DNA of 64,000 bases from Methanobrevibacter cuticularis (GCF_001639285.1 NZ_LWMW01000011.1:1-64000), one strand, 5' to 3'; positions 41,062-51,752 are shown, counted from the first letter of the stretch. Notes: generated by a model not told the origin, from the sequence alone. Numbers and translations: made by a program.

Positions 41062-41611
41062 TTATTTACCTCCTTATATTTACAATTTCCTTAATTAATT
41101 AGCATAATTATAGTTTATCAACTTAATATTTACCACTAATTATCTATTTAATATGCTTCTTAATCAGTAACTATGATTAATTCTCTAATTAATTTTAATA
41201 GATATTTTTATTAATAGATATTTTTATTAATAGATATTTTTATTTTATTTATTAAATTTAGGTTCCATTTAATCTGGATTGTATATAGATTAAAATTTAT
41301 TTACAATTTATTTGAATTAATCAGCATTTGAATTAATTAGCAAATGCAAATTTTAGCTACTATTAATTAAATTTAAATTTTATACTTATATTTTAATAAA
41401 TAGCAATACATTGCATTTACAACAATATTGCTAGATAAATGTGAAATAAGCTATTCAAGATAGCTTTAGCTATTGAAAGTTTATCAATAGAATCTTTATA
41501 ATGATTTATGATTTATTTAATATAATTTAATAATTTAATAATCTTGATTTAAACTCAGTAAGTTGAGATAATTTCCTTTAAATCATGGATTTAACTAGTA
41601 AAATCATCATT
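41062..41611. other. 550-bp AT-rich gap between SPOUT gene and L3
   Basis: A 17-bp unit (TTAATAGATATTTTTAT) is repeated three times at about 41205-41254. Otherwise AT-rich. The L3 promoter must lie here, because the gap is long for a read-through operon, but TATA-like sequences are everywhere. Confidence 0.5.
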
Positions 41612-42451
41612 TCAATCAAAATTCACCAAGATATTAAATATAGCCAATGTAGAAATAACTGCTTCCTCTGTCCTTACTGTCTCAGTTCCTTGAGAAGGAA
41701 CAATATTAACCTTTACAGAATCCCAATGAGAACTTTCGAGATTTTCATCAAGGGAAGAATAAGGACCTCCAAATAATATAGCAATATTCTCTGTAGCCTT
41801 TATCTTAGATTCTAACTCATTAAAAATAGAATTTATTGTATCAGCGTATCTTGTTGTTTCAATAACAAGATCAGGATTAACTAATTTTAAGCTATTTTTA
41901 AGACTTTTGTGAGTGGATAATGTCTTATAACCCCAGTAAACGTCATCTGGTTCATCAGGTGTGACTATTACCTCTTTAGCTAACTTAATGACTTTAAAGC
42001 TAAATATTTTATTAACACTAAGTTGCTCTTTGCAAAAAGCAAGATCTTCCATACCTATATCTACAAAAGTTCCTTTCTTAGTTCTTTTAACAGTGAATCC
42101 TTGTCTGTAATCGCCAACTTCAGCAATTTCAGTAGGATGGTGAGGAGTTCTAAGTGGTGGGAGAATCCCAACATGCTTCAACTCAGACTTAATAGGAAAA
42201 GCCCTCTTACGAAGATACTGTGGAGTATTCATGAAGTCGAGAATCTCAACCATGAAATCAGAATCTCTCCTATTTCTCTCGATGACAGTGTCACTATTAT
42301 TAGAAAGTTCTTTGTAGACAATCACCTGATTAACATTAAACACAGCTAATGCCCTACCAATAACTCCAATTTTTGAAGTTTTTATTTTGAAATCGGTAGT
42401 TTCACTTAAGAAAGAATCAGGTATAAATACAGAAACCCATTTTTTATGCAT
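41612..42451 (-). CDS. SPOUT-family RNA methyltransferase (DUF171/C9orf114 type)
   Basis: 279 residues. KWVSVFIPDSFLSETTDFKIKTSKIG, LPPLRTPHHPTE and the knot-forming IAILFGGPYSSLDE with a C-terminal IVPSQGTETVRTEEAVISTLAIFN match the DUF171 SPOUT methyltransferases, putative rRNA/RNA uridine methylases with an inserted OB-like domain. Always upstream of L3 in Methanobacteriales. It has no SD: TATA at 42471-42480 is about 25 nt before the ATG, so a leaderless mRNA is likely. Confidence 0.9.
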   Translation of the reverse strand: MHKKWVSVFIPDSFLSETTDFKIKTSKIGVIGRALAVFNVNQVIVYKELSNNSDTVIERNRRDSDFMVEILDFMNTPQYLRKRAFPIKSELKHVGILPPLRTPHHPTEIAEVGDYRQGFTVKRTKKGTFVDIGMEDLAFCKEQLSVNKIFSFKVIKLAKEVIVTPDEPDDVYWGYKTLSTHKSLKNSLKLVNPDLVIETTRYADTINSIFNELESKIKATENIAILFGGPYSSLDENLESSHWDSVKVNIVPSQGTETVRTEEAVISTLAIFNILVNFD

Positions 42452-42462
42452 TTATCAATATT

Positions 42463-42482
42463 TATTGATTTGTATATATAAA
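42463..42482 (-). promoter_or_regulatory. TATA promoter of the SPOUT gene
   Basis: On the minus strand TTTATATATACA is centred about 25 nt before the ATG at 42451. This is the archaeal TATA-to-start distance, so transcription probably begins at or next to the ATG. No SD lies between. Confidence 0.55.
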
Positions 42483-42880
42483 CATTTTGATTAATATTGA
42501 CATAGTTATCACTAAATAAATACGAACTCAATATTATATCAATTATAACACTGGTAGCTCAGCTACTAATTTTCCAATATTTTTCTACATATTCTTAAAT
42601 AGAATATATATTAGTAAATATGGTATAATAGGTATTTAAATCTTACTAAAAGAATACAATATATTTAAAAATTCTAATTAAATAATGAGATAAATGAATT
42701 AATATTATACTATAGTCGAAAGCCGATTTTTTGACAATATTAATAAATTCCAAATAGCTAATTTTATTATTTATATTGAAAATAAATAGATATTAGCTAA
42801 ATAAAAAATATAATTATTGCCAAAAATTTCGTGCTTGATTATAATTAAAAATATATAACAGGTGAATATATTGAATATTA
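42483..42880. other. spacer with copy 2 of the dispersed repeat
   Basis: 398 bp between the SPOUT promoter and the 3' end of the METTL5-like gene. 42736-42847 is the second copy of the repeat at 22272-22381. A short GTCGAAAGCCGATTTTTT near 42715 could be a weak terminator. Confidence 0.55.
42736..42847. repeat. dispersed ~110-bp repeat, copy 2
   Basis: Matches 22272-22381 in the same orientation with only scattered substitutions and one A-run length change. It lies ~35 bp past the stop of the minus-strand METTL5-like gene, the same relation as copy 1 has to truB. Confidence 0.85.
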
Positions 42881-43570
42881 TTAATCTTTAACTACTCTTA
42901 AAACAATAACATCAATGGTTTTAGATTCTTGAGTATGAAAATCGTATATATTGTCTAATGGGAATTCATAAAAGAATTCATGGGTTATTTTCCCCCCTAA
43001 ATTTTCATAATAGCTAATCAGAAAGTCTTTAGTTCCGGCCATGTGAAAAGAATAGGATACACTAGCTAATTTCATAGATAACTCCATAAAAATCTTATCA
43101 GCTCCTTTTTTAGAACGGAATTGTGAACCAAATGGAGGATTTGCAAAAAATGTATCGAATTTAGAATTTGAATCAATAATATTGTTAATTTCTTCAATAT
43201 CTGAATCTTTAATATTTACAATTTCTCTAATATTTTTTATATTATAAACATCTTCAGCAAAAAAATGAGCATTGTATATTTGCATTGTATTTGCAATTTT
43301 TTTAGCAATATCAATTGAATTTTGATCGATATCAATGCCAATAGCTAATTTTGCTCCAAGTAACAATGGAGCTATAGTAAATATTCCAGTACCACATCCT
43401 AAATCGATTATTGATTTGTTTTCTATGTCTCCTAAAATAAAAGCATTCCATATTATATCTGCAGCTATTGTAGCAGGAGTGGAATATTGTTCCAATTCTA
43501 CTTTTGGTTTAGGATGTTTTGGAATAGATTCAATAGCTATTTCCAAATGGCGTTTCTTTGATATTTTCAT
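42881..43570 (-). CDS. METTL5-like RNA N6-adenine methyltransferase
   Basis: 229 residues from [40 protein letters not shown] precedes the SAM loop [15 protein letters not shown], and the catalytic NPPFG occurs in [12 protein letters not shown]. This is the archaeal METTL5/HemK-like group that methylates structured RNA (small-subunit rRNA in eukaryotes). The ATG at 43570 is favoured over the TTG three codons upstream. Confidence 0.88.
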   Translation of the reverse strand: MKISKKRHLEIAIESIPKHPKPKVELEQYSTPATIAADIIWNAFILGDIENKSIIDLGCGTGIFTIAPLLLGAKLAIGIDIDQNSIDIAKKIANTMQIYNAHFFAEDVYNIKNIREIVNIKDSDIEEINNIIDSNSKFDTFFANPPFGSQFRSKKGADKIFMELSMKLASVSYSFHMAGTKDFLISYYENLGGKITHEFFYEFPLDNIYDFHTQESKTIDVIVLRVVKD

Positions 43571-44116
43571 TTTAATCAATTCTTTTGATTATATTAATCA
43601 TTGATAATTATTACTTAATAAATTTATTAATTGGACTATGATTTACTTATTAAACTATCAAATTTAGTAATTTATAATATAATTGTTATTATAAATTTTT
43701 TTCTATATTTATATTCTATATTTTACTCCATAGTATTCTATTCCATATTATCCTATTCTATATTATTCAATTCCATATTATCCTATTCTATATTATCCTA
43801 TTCCATATTATTCAATTATATAGTGTATTTATATATTGTATAGTATTTTATTTTATATTATTGTAAAATCCAACTTTAATAAATTATTTATAATATATAT
43901 TATATACTACATTTTATAATAAAAATTTATAACTACTAGATTTTAAAATAATTTAGAAATTAATAGAAAATTAATTTTATAAAAATTTTATAAAAAATTA
44001 GTTTTAAAACTAATAATCATCTTATTTAAAAATAATCTTATAATTTTAAAACTAATAATCATCTTATTTAAAAATAATCTTATAAATTATAAAGAAATAA
44101 CCAAGAGAGATTCTAA
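43571..44116. repeat. 546-bp spacer with two tandem arrays
   Basis: A 30-bp unit (TTCCATATTATCCTATTCTA plus TATTATTCAA) starts at 43741, 43771 and 43801 with a degenerate TATTCTAT run before it. A 42-bp unit (TTTTAAAACTAATAATCATC plus TTATTTAAAAATAATCTTATAA) occurs at 44002 and 44044, just before pycA, and may contain its TATA box. Confidence 0.8.
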
Positions 44117-45610
44117 ATGTTTGATAAAATATTGATTGCTAATCGAGGAGAAATAGCTATTCGTATAATGAGAGCTTGTCGTGAGTTGGATGTGAAAAGT
44201 GTGGCAATTTATTCAGATGCTGATAAAACATCCCTTTATACAAATTATGCAGATGAAAAATACGCATTAGGTAATCCTTCTCCATCAAAAAGCTATTTAA
44301 ATATTGAAAAAATAATAGATATAGCTATTGAGTCTGGTGCTGAAGCTATTCATCCAGGTTATGGATTTTTAGCTGAAAATTCAAACTTAGGAAAAGAATG
44401 CAAAAAAAATGGAATTTCGGTCATTGGTCCTTCTAAAAATGTTATTGAATCTATGGGAGATAAAATAACCTCTAAAAAGTTAATGAGAAAAGCAGGTGTT
44501 CCTGTAATTGAAGGAACAGATAAAGGAATAAATGATATTGATGAAGCTAAAAAAATAGCTGAAGCAATCGGCTATCCAGTTATTGTTAAAGCTTCAGCAG
44601 GTGGTGGAGGAATAGGTATGCGTACTGTTTATGAAGAAGATGAATTAGTACGAGCTATTGAATCTACACAATCAGTGGCTTCATCAAATTTTGGAGATTC
44701 TACAGTATTCATTGAAAAATATCTTGAAAAACCTAGACACATTGAATTCCAGATATTAGCCGATGACCATGGAAATATTATACATATAGCTGATCGAGAG
44801 TGTTCAATTCAAAGAAGACATCAAAAACTAATTGAAGAAGCTCCTTCCCCAATAATGACTAAAGAGCTTAGAGAAAAAATGGGAAGTAGTGCTATTAAAG
44901 CTGCAGAATATATTGATTATACTAGTGCAGGAACTATTGAATTCCTTTATAGTGAAGGAGATTATTATTTCTTAGAAATGAATACACGTATTCAAGTAGA
45001 ACACCCAATAACAGAAACTATTACCAATATTGATTTAATAAAAGAACAGTTAAAAATAGCTTCAGGAAATGAACTAGCATATGAACAAAAAGATATTCAA
45101 ATTAATGGACATGCAATTGAATGTAGAATAAATGCTGAAAATCCATTAGCTGATTTCGCCCCAAATCCTGGAAAAATAACCGGATATAGATCTCCTGGAG
45201 GGCCTGGAGTAAGGCTTGACAGTGGAGTTTATATGAATTATACAATTCCTACCTTTTATGATTCTATGATTTCGAAATTAATTACTGGTGGGAGAAATAG
45301 AAATGAAGCTATTGCAAGAATGAAAAGAGCATTGAGTGAATATATCATACTTGGAGTTAAAACAACCATTCCTTTCCATAAAGCTATTATGAGAAACCCA
45401 CATTTCATTGAAGGAAATTTACACACACATTTTGTAGATGAACATAGAAAAGGAATCGATGATGATATGGAAAAAGTTATTAGTGAAGATTTAGAACAGG
45501 TAAATCGTTTAAGATCAACTTTTATGCCTGGAAAGAAAATAGCTGCAATTTCAGCTGCTGTTGGCTCTTATCTCACAACAGCCAAAAATCAACAAATGAA
45601 AAAAAGATAA
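44117..45610 (+). CDS. pycA: pyruvate carboxylase subunit A (biotin carboxylase)
   Basis: 497 residues. [22 protein letters not shown] start, ATP-grasp loop [14 protein letters not shown] at about 158-171, [36 protein letters not shown] and a biotin carboxylase C-domain. The ATP-dependent carboxylation of biotin supplies carboxyl to the partner PycB, encoded elsewhere. Making oxaloacetate feeds the partial reductive TCA branch, to which the fumarase subunit at 52 kb also belongs. SD GAGAG before ATG. birA follows in the same direction. Confidence 0.95.
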   Translation: MFDKILIANRGEIAIRIMRACRELDVKSVAIYSDADKTSLYTNYADEKYALGNPSPSKSYLNIEKIIDIAIESGAEAIHPGYGFLAENSNLGKECKKNGISVIGPSKNVIESMGDKITSKKLMRKAGVPVIEGTDKGINDIDEAKKIAEAIGYPVIVKASAGGGGIGMRTVYEEDELVRAIESTQSVASSNFGDSTVFIEKYLEKPRHIEFQILADDHGNIIHIADRECSIQRRHQKLIEEAPSPIMTKELREKMGSSAIKAAEYIDYTSAGTIEFLYSEGDYYFLEMNTRIQVEHPITETITNIDLIKEQLKIASGNELAYEQKDIQINGHAIECRINAENPLADFAPNPGKITGYRSPGGPGVRLDSGVYMNYTIPTFYDSMISKLITGGRNRNEAIARMKRALSEYIILGVKTTIPFHKAIMRNPHFIEGNLHTHFVDEHRKGIDDDMEKVISEDLEQVNRLRSTFMPGKKIAAISAAVGSYLTTAKNQQMKKR

Positions 45611-45844
45611 AAGCATATAAGACAAAAAAGAAAGATTATACTAAAAATAATATGTTTTAAAATTATTAATTAATATAAAATGTCATGAAGTATTTTAATT
45701 AGGAATTATTAACATCACAAACTTTATATTTTAGAATAAACAGCCATCAAATAACTAATATCATGGCAAAGAAAGTACTTAATATGGAACTAATTAAAAA
45801 TATACATCATGATTAATAAATAGATCTGTAAATAAAGGGATTTT
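45611..45844. other. AT-rich spacer between pycA and birA
   Basis: 234 bp, no structure that stands out. Confidence 0.4.
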
Positions 45845-46768
45845 ATGAAAAAAACTATGTTAGAACTTCTTTCTAAGAATAAAGAAAAAATGTCTCAAAA
45901 AGAATTTGATGAATTATTCAATATCAATGAAGAGGAAATCGCAACATTTTTAAAAAAAATAGGTAGTGAGAGAACTAGCTATATTTCAGCTGAAAAAATT
46001 GAAGAAGGTTTGGATACTAAATATATAGGTAATCAAATTTATTGTTTCCATGAAGTTGATTCAACTAATACAGTAGCTAAGTTTTTAGCTGAATTTGGAG
46101 CTGAAGAAGGAACTGTGGTAATATCTGAACTTCAAACAAAAGGAAGAGGAAGACTTGGAAAAAAATGGGAATCTCCAGTGGGGGGAATTTGGCTTACAAT
46201 CATATTACGTCCAGATATATCGCCTTCTAAAGCGTCTTTTCTAACTTTAGCTACTGGTGTAGCTGTAGCTAAAACTTTAAGGAAAATGAATATAGATGCT
46301 AGAATAAAATGGCCTAATGATATCTTAATAAATAAAAAGAAGGTTTCTGGAATTCTTACTGAAGCCAATGCTAAGTTTAGTAGTGTTGATTACGTTGTAG
46401 TTGGAGTTGGAATAGATAGTAATTTAGATACAAATATCTTATCTGGAGATGTTAGAGAAAGAATGATTTCTCTTAGTCAAGAATTAGGTAAGCATATAGA
46501 AGAAACTGATATCATTTCAATGTTTTTAAACGAATTTGAAGAAATTTACAATCTTTTTAAAGAAGAAAAATTCAAAACTATATTGTATGATTGGAGGAGA
46601 ATGTCTGAGACAATTGGTAGCTATGTCAAAATAAACCAACCATTAGGAAAAGTTTTAAAAGGGTATGCAGTAGGAATAAACAAAAACGGAGCTTTAATCA
46701 TAGAAAAAGATAATGGTGATTTAAAGAAAATCATATCCGGTGAATGTATTATTAGAAATGACAAATAA
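45845..46768 (+). CDS. birA: biotin protein ligase with N-terminal helix-turn-helix
   Basis: 307 residues. A winged-helix-like N-terminus (1-60, MSQKEFDELFNINEEEIATFL), catalytic EVDSTNTVAKFLAEFG, TKGRGRLGKKWESPVGG (biotinyl-AMP loop), IKWPNDILINKKKVSGILTEAN and a C-terminal SH3-like cap. It biotinylates the PycB carrier and may also repress transcription through the N-terminal domain. SD AGGGA. Confidence 0.95.
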   Translation: MKKTMLELLSKNKEKMSQKEFDELFNINEEEIATFLKKIGSERTSYISAEKIEEGLDTKYIGNQIYCFHEVDSTNTVAKFLAEFGAEEGTVVISELQTKGRGRLGKKWESPVGGIWLTIILRPDISPSKASFLTLATGVAVAKTLRKMNIDARIKWPNDILINKKKVSGILTEANAKFSSVDYVVVGVGIDSNLDTNILSGDVRERMISLSQELGKHIEETDIISMFLNEFEEIYNLFKEEKFKTILYDWRRMSETIGSYVKINQPLGKVLKGYAVGINKNGALIIEKDNGDLKKIISGECIIRNDK

Positions 46769-47205
46769 TACAATTATTAATATTAAAATAGCTATGAGTG
46801 ATGTTACTAATTTTGTTAATCAATCAGTTCGTTTTAAACTTCTGAATTTCATCCAATGCCTCCAATAAAAAAATTGAAGATATTTTATATATTTTGAAGT
46901 GAAATCATAATTATTAATTAAATATAAGAAGTGATTATTTTAAATAGAGGTATTTGTAAGAAATATAAAAACAAAATAATTTAAAATGCTCAACATGCCC
47001 TAATAATAAAAACAGAAGTTTAAAGCAGAGATTTTCAAATTCATTTATAATCATTATACTTTTTATAGCAATGATATCAATATTATATATTTCACTTTTT
47101 TAAAATTAAAAAGTGTTAATATTATAATTAATAAAAAATAATAATAATTTAATAATAGCTATTTAAAAATAAAATATTTTTATTTTAAAAAATAAGAAAC
47201 ATGAT
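46769..47205. other. 437-bp spacer between convergent birA and the SelA-like gene
   Basis: No ORF or array. AT-rich with scattered TAGCTATT palindromes (for example 47155). Confidence 0.5.
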
Positions 47206-48378
47206 TTAAATTTTTAATTGATTTTTACCAAATAAAAGATTCCTGCTTTTATCAGAGTCTGAAATAAGTTCTAAAAGTTTTTTAAAGGAATTAACTATTT
47301 TTTCTTGTAATACATCCAATTTCATAGTATCTTTGGAAGCTAGATCAAACCTTATCGTAGCTGAAGCCCCAGGCATAGATACTGCAGGGATTGTGACAAT
47401 GTGTTCTTCTTTTAAAAGTACCATAGCCCACAAAAAAGAGAGATCTTTACTAGAAAAGTCATTTGTCGAGTTGTATTTATCAATTTCTTTTTTAAGAGAA
47501 ATTTCTGATACCATGATGCCAGTAGGAGTTTCCTCAAACATTTCAAAATCATGTAATAAGTCAATTAGTTTTTGTTTTTTAGATATAGACTTTAATAAGT
47601 CATCTTTTTTGTATGCTTCTAATCCTTTTACCATAGCTAAAATACTTGGAGGCTGAGCTTCTAATCCAAATTGAGTTGCTTTAGATTTAATTTTATCTAT
47701 AAAATTTTTTTTCCCTGCCATTAATCCTCCACGAGGACCCAACATTAGTTTATCTGTACTTGTAACTACTAAATCAGCTCCAAGTTCAGTAGCTTTCTTT
47801 TGAGAGAAAATAGCTGTTCTAAGTCTTGCACCTGAAGCATCATCCACTAAAATAGGAATATCATTTTTTGTTTTAGCCATAGCTATTATCTTTTTAAAAA
47901 CTTTCTCATCAATAACTTTATGATCCATGGTAGAACCAGTGATTATTACCATAGAAGTATTATCTGGAATATTAAAGTTATTAATATCATCAAATTCTAA
48001 GTAGTTTGCACCTACTAACTTACAGCTACGAACAATAGAAGGATGAGCTGGAAATTCTGGAAGAAAATGAATAACATAGCTATTTTTCGAAACTAATGCT
48101 AAAATACTAGCTAATATGCCAGAACTAGTTCTATTAACAGCAAATACTTTTTCTCCACCAAGATGGATTTTTCCAAGTTCCTGCAATTTCTCTTCAAAAA
48201 TAGCTGGACCAATATAAGTCTCTAAAAGATTTAAATCATCTTGAGTTGCCAAAAAACCTCCAGACAATCCAGTTAAATCATGTAAAGAATCTCTTCCATC
48301 CTTAGTGATAATTGAATTAATAGTATCAAGAGCAGTTTCTCTTTTTTTTACTTCATCTAATGAACTTGTAATTAACAT
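47206..48378 (-). CDS. SelA-like PLP enzyme (MJ0158/UPF0425 family)
   Basis: 390 residues from MLITSSLDEVKKRETALDTI; the track frame extends 27 hydrophobic codons upstream to 48459, which is outside the family N-terminus. Gly-rich NRTSSGILASILAL, VDDASGARLR (PLP Asp) and STDKLMLGPRGG with the Schiff-base Lys are visible. The family resembles selenocysteine synthase and is widespread in methanogens that do not use selenocysteine; its activity is unknown. Confidence 0.88.
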   Translation of the reverse strand: MLITSSLDEVKKRETALDTINSIITKDGRDSLHDLTGLSGGFLATQDDLNLLETYIGPAIFEEKLQELGKIHLGGEKVFAVNRTSSGILASILALVSKNSYVIHFLPEFPAHPSIVRSCKLVGANYLEFDDINNFNIPDNTSMVIITGSTMDHKVIDEKVFKKIIAMAKTKNDIPILVDDASGARLRTAIFSQKKATELGADLVVTSTDKLMLGPRGGLMAGKKNFIDKIKSKATQFGLEAQPPSILAMVKGLEAYKKDDLLKSISKKQKLIDLLHDFEMFEETPTGIMVSEISLKKEIDKYNSTNDFSSKDLSFLWAMVLLKEEHIVTIPAVSMPGASATIRFDLASKDTMKLDVLQEKIVNSFKKLLELISDSDKSRNLLFGKNQLKI

Positions 48379-48739
48379 AATAACCCAACTTTTAAAATTA
48401 TAATAAAAAATTAAATTATGAAAAATAATAAGATGTTCTAATAAGATGATTATGTTCAATATTATAATATAAATCTAATAATACAATTATATTCAATAAT
48501 AATAATACAATTCCAATAACATAATTATATCCAATAATAATACAATTCCAATGATATATTTACAGTTTTAAAAACATAATTCTAGTTTTAATGTAGTTCA
48601 AAATGAATAACAGTATTCTATCCTAATTGAATAATATTACTTTCTACAAACACATGATAGAGATTTATATTGAAATATCTCTAACTGTCTATAGAAATAT
48701 TAAAAGAAAAAATCTATACATGAAAAAAATGAAGATTGT
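48379..48739. repeat. spacer with short imperfect repeats
   Basis: 48465-48560 repeats an AATAATACAATT(A/C)CAATAA-type unit several times with variation. No gene. Confidence 0.6.
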
Positions 48740-49057
48740 TTATTCTAATACAAAATTTGATTTAAAAACTTCAGTTAAAATATCCAAATCTTTATCAACT
48801 ATTGGAATAGATTTAAAATTCTCTTCTCCTTCATTGTAAGAATATTCCGCATCTATTATTTTACCTTCAGCAGTAGTATAAAATATAATACTGTCTCCTT
48901 GCTTTTCTGGATTTTTTGTAGGTAAAAATATTTCTACAGATGCACCTAATTGATCAAAAAATTTATCTTTTTCAGCTTCATCTTTTAAAACTTTTTTAAA
49001 TTTCCGTATTCTTGATTTTAATTTTTTTTCTGCGGTTTCCGTAATATTTTCCACCAT
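48740..49057 (-). CDS. conserved-looking small protein of unknown function
   Basis: 105 residues. A basic amphipathic N-terminal helix (AEKKLKSRIRKFKKVLKDEA) leads into alternating beta segments (ASVEIFLPT, SIIFYTTAEGKIIDAEYSY). No motif or membrane segment is recognised. It has a good SD (AAGGTGATAAA) and normal composition, so it is probably real. Confidence 0.7.
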   Translation of the reverse strand: MVENITETAEKKLKSRIRKFKKVLKDEAEKDKFFDQLGASVEIFLPTKNPEKQGDSIIFYTTAEGKIIDAEYSYNEGEENFKSIPIVDKDLDILTEVFKSNFVLE

Positions 49058-49665
49058 TTTATCACCTTAGATCCATTAAATAATTATAAGAAATAATTTA
49101 ATGGTTTTATAATTTTATGTAAATTAAGTAACTTTAATTTAATTATTAGCTATCTTACTTAATAATATTAATATAATGTAATTTACTCCTATATATACTA
49201 TTAGAATTTTTAAGATATTGTCCCATTTTTTTATTATTCATTGGTCGTAAACCAATTATTTTTGTTCAATTATTTATATATAGTAAAACGAACAATGCAT
49301 TTTTATTTGAAATAATTATTATTCAAATCATATTAAATCAATTCATCATCTATCTTAAAATAATTTTTTATTATTCAAATCATATTAAATCAATTCATCA
49401 TCTATCTTAAAATAATTTTTTATTATTCAAATCATATTAAATCAATTCATCATCTATCTTAAAATAATTTTTTATTATTCAAATCAGAAAATTTTCTATT
49501 TTTTAAAATTATAAAGATTGAAGATTTTTATTTATTTAACACTTCAATTCAATTTTATATCAAATTTTTATAGAAAAAATTGAAAAAATTATTTAAAGCA
49601 ATTATTAGATTGGGAAAAAGAAAAAATAGAATGCTTTAATAATGTCTCTTTACTTAAAATAATAG
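49058..49665. repeat. spacer with a 52-bp tandem repeat
   Basis: The unit starting ATTCAAATCATATTAAATCA and containing ATTCATCATCTATCTTAAAA is repeated with an exact 52-bp period at 49321, 49373 and 49425; a partial fourth ends near 49486. The flanking 260 bp on the left contains TTATATATAGTAAAACG, a possible promoter-like element. Confidence 0.88.
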
Positions 49666-50379
49666 CTATTTATTTAGTTGTAAGAAGCTTTCAATAACAT
49701 ACATGTCTGCTTTGTTTCCTTCCCAACCAATAGCTACATTTTTTTCTTTCACTGTGAAATAAGCCCAAATTTTCTCACCAATCCAATTTTGTTCCTGATA
49801 CTCTCTGTAATGCACTATTCTTACTTCCTTTCCTGAAACATTAATAGTTTTATCACTTATCACATTGTCGAAATTATAATTGCTTATGTTATCTGTAACA
49901 TTATTAAGCTCTAAAGATGTATTTACCGGAGCTACCTCTAAATTAAAGGAGCCATTTTCTGCCCATAATTGGATAAAATCATTGTAATCTACAAAAGACA
50001 CTGAACTATTTCCTAAATATGTCAAATAATCTTCTATACTACTAATATTATTCTCCCTAATAATGCTATCCGTTATTCGTCTAAAATCCATGTATTCAGT
50101 TTTGATGTACCCTTTTAAACCATATATTGTTATTTCGGAGTACCCTTGTTTTGGACCATCTGTTTGCATTGTAGTGTTGTTTTTATTTACTGAAAAATTC
50201 TGATTAGATTGATTATTTAAACTTTCAGAAATTCCAGTGACCAAATTAGGCTCAAAATAAGCTATAGTAGCCCCACCTACTATCAATAAAATTACTAAAA
50301 TCATAGCTATTGGAAAAGCATTACTCTTAGGAGTCTTTTTAGAAAGATTTTCATCTTTACCTTTATCTTCAATTGGCAT
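49666..50379 (-). CDS. membrane-anchored protein, paralogue of the next upstream gene
   Basis: 237 residues. A Lys-rich N-terminus, one transmembrane segment (about 22-44, AFPIAMILVILLIVGGATIA), then a ~190-residue Asn/Ser-rich domain with several N-x-S/T sites that would face outward. It contains PKQGYSEITIYGLKGYI and ends YVIESFLQLNK. The same two landmarks occur in the neighbouring 50513-51280 product (KLGYSQIELANLKFFV and YLLESFFQLN), so the two are a duplicated pair. No family is recognised. SD GAGGG. Confidence 0.75.
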   Translation of the reverse strand: MPIEDKGKDENLSKKTPKSNAFPIAMILVILLIVGGATIAYFEPNLVTGISESLNNQSNQNFSVNKNNTTMQTDGPKQGYSEITIYGLKGYIKTEYMDFRRITDSIIRENNISSIEDYLTYLGNSSVSFVDYNDFIQLWAENGSFNLEVAPVNTSLELNNVTDNISNYNFDNVISDKTINVSGKEVRIVHYREYQEQNWIGEKIWAYFTVKEKNVAIGWEGNKADMYVIESFLQLNK

Positions 50380-50512
50380 TATTTTCCCTCTTAATTAAGT
50401 TAAGAATTAAGTTTGATGATTAAGTTTAATATTTATAATAGCAAGTATATTAATTTAGTCAAAATTCTCTAAAACTACTAACAATTCAATTAAGAATTCC
50501 AATTTCTTAAAA

Positions 50513-51280
50513 TTAATTCAGTTGAAAGAAGCTTTCAAGTAAATATTTATCGTACTCTTGACCATCCCATACTATAAATATAGATTTTCCATTATAATCA
50601 AAGAAAGCAGTAGTCATATTTTCAGAAAGGCTTTGAGATCCAAAGTCTTTCCCAGTTCTAGATATTTCTATTTCATGTCCATCAATGTTAATCTGTTCTC
50701 TACTCAAATTTGAATTGTTACCTATGTTTCCTAATTCATTAACATATTCAGGATATTTTGAACTGGAGATACTTATACGAAATTCCGAATCATTTACATA
50801 GCTAGAAATTCTAGCATAATCTGTAGTTGGAAAATAGCTATCATCTTTCTCACTATAGTTACCATAATCTTTTCCTCCTATAAAAGTATCATAATAATCT
50901 CCTTTATAGTACAAATTAGCATATTTATCATCAACAAAAAATTTTAAATTAGCTAATTCTATCTGAGAGTACCCTAATTTTGGTTTTATAATATTACCAC
51001 CATTAGTAGATAAAGTAAATGTTTTATTATTGGTTAAATTTAAAGTATTTATATCTTCTTGATTAGAATCATTCGATATCATATACCCAACGGCTACCCC
51101 TGCAACTACCATTATCAATATAAAAATGAAAGTCCATATTTGACTTGGTAATTGGTCTAATCCTGCCCCTGCAACTACCATTATCAATATAAAAATACCT
51201 ATAAAAATTAATTTAGTTCTATTTATTTGAGTTTTAGTTGACTGTTCACTATTTTCACTTATTTTATCTCTTTTGTTCAT
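50513..51280 (-). CDS. membrane-anchored protein with duplicated transmembrane segment
   Basis: 255 residues from ATG 51280 (SD GGGGTGA; a GTG three codons earlier is within it). Two copies of FILIMVVAGAG/FILIMVVAGVA lie 23 residues apart, from a 69-bp tandem duplication in the DNA (51097-51127 and 51166-51196). The outer domain carries N-x-S/T sites and ends YDKYLLESFFQLN, like its paralogue at 49666. Function is unknown; a secreted or surface role is inferred only from topology. Confidence 0.75.
   Translation of the reverse strand: MNKRDKISENSEQSTKTQINRTKLIFIGIFILIMVVAGAGLDQLPSQIWTFIFILIMVVAGVAVGYMISNDSNQEDINTLNLTNNKTFTLSTNGGNIIKPKLGYSQIELANLKFFVDDKYANLYYKGDYYDTFIGGKDYGNYSEKDDSYFPTTDYARISSYVNDSEFRISISSSKYPEYVNELGNIGNNSNLSREQINIDGHEIEISRTGKDFGSQSLSENMTTAFFDYNGKSIFIVWDGQEYDKYLLESFFQLN
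51097..51196. repeat. in-frame 69-bp duplication inside a gene
   Basis: Direct copies beginning CCCCTGCAACTACCATTATC at 51097 and 51166, with 31 identical bases each, in a 69-bp period. The duplication is in frame and doubles a transmembrane segment. Confidence 0.85.
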
Positions 51281-51752
51281 TACTCTCACCCCTATTAAGG
51301 TTAAGTAATTTATTGTTTATACCATATAGTATTTAAATTTATCTATTTTAAATATAGCTATTTTATTAAGTATTATAGCTATTACAGCTATTTTTAAAGT
51401 ATTCATGGGAAAAACTATGATATGAGACATTTTCATATATTATTTAAGATGTTGAGTTCGTATTAATACAAACACAAATGAATAATAATAAGTCATAGGC
51501 TTTTTAATTGATCAAAAAGCTATTTATAATAATTTAAAGAAAAAAAATTATGTTATTTTCATTATAGGAATAGACTAAACAATTAAAAATCAGAAATATT
51601 AAAAATATTAAAAATCAGAAATATTAAAAATATATATTTTAGATAATTCATTTATATAATTATCACCTATTAAATATATTTTAGGTATCTATATTAAATT
51701 ATTATAAATAAAAACGAAAATATACAAATGAAAAGAAAAATATTATATTAAT
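51281..51752. other. spacer before the MITE-like element
   Basis: No gene. A hairpin with GCTTTTT/AAAAAGC arms lies near 51498-51521, and short ATTAAAAATATTAAAAATCAG repeats lie near 51590-51640. Confidence 0.5.

Noticed and set aside
48627-48839. 70-codon plus-strand ORF
   Set aside because: Its 3' half is antisense to the 105-residue gene that has a good SD; the 5' half is AT-rich spacer.
49213-49224. TTGTCCCATTTT as another end of the MITE-like element
   Set aside because: It shares only GTCCCAT with the inverted repeat and has no partner end nearby.
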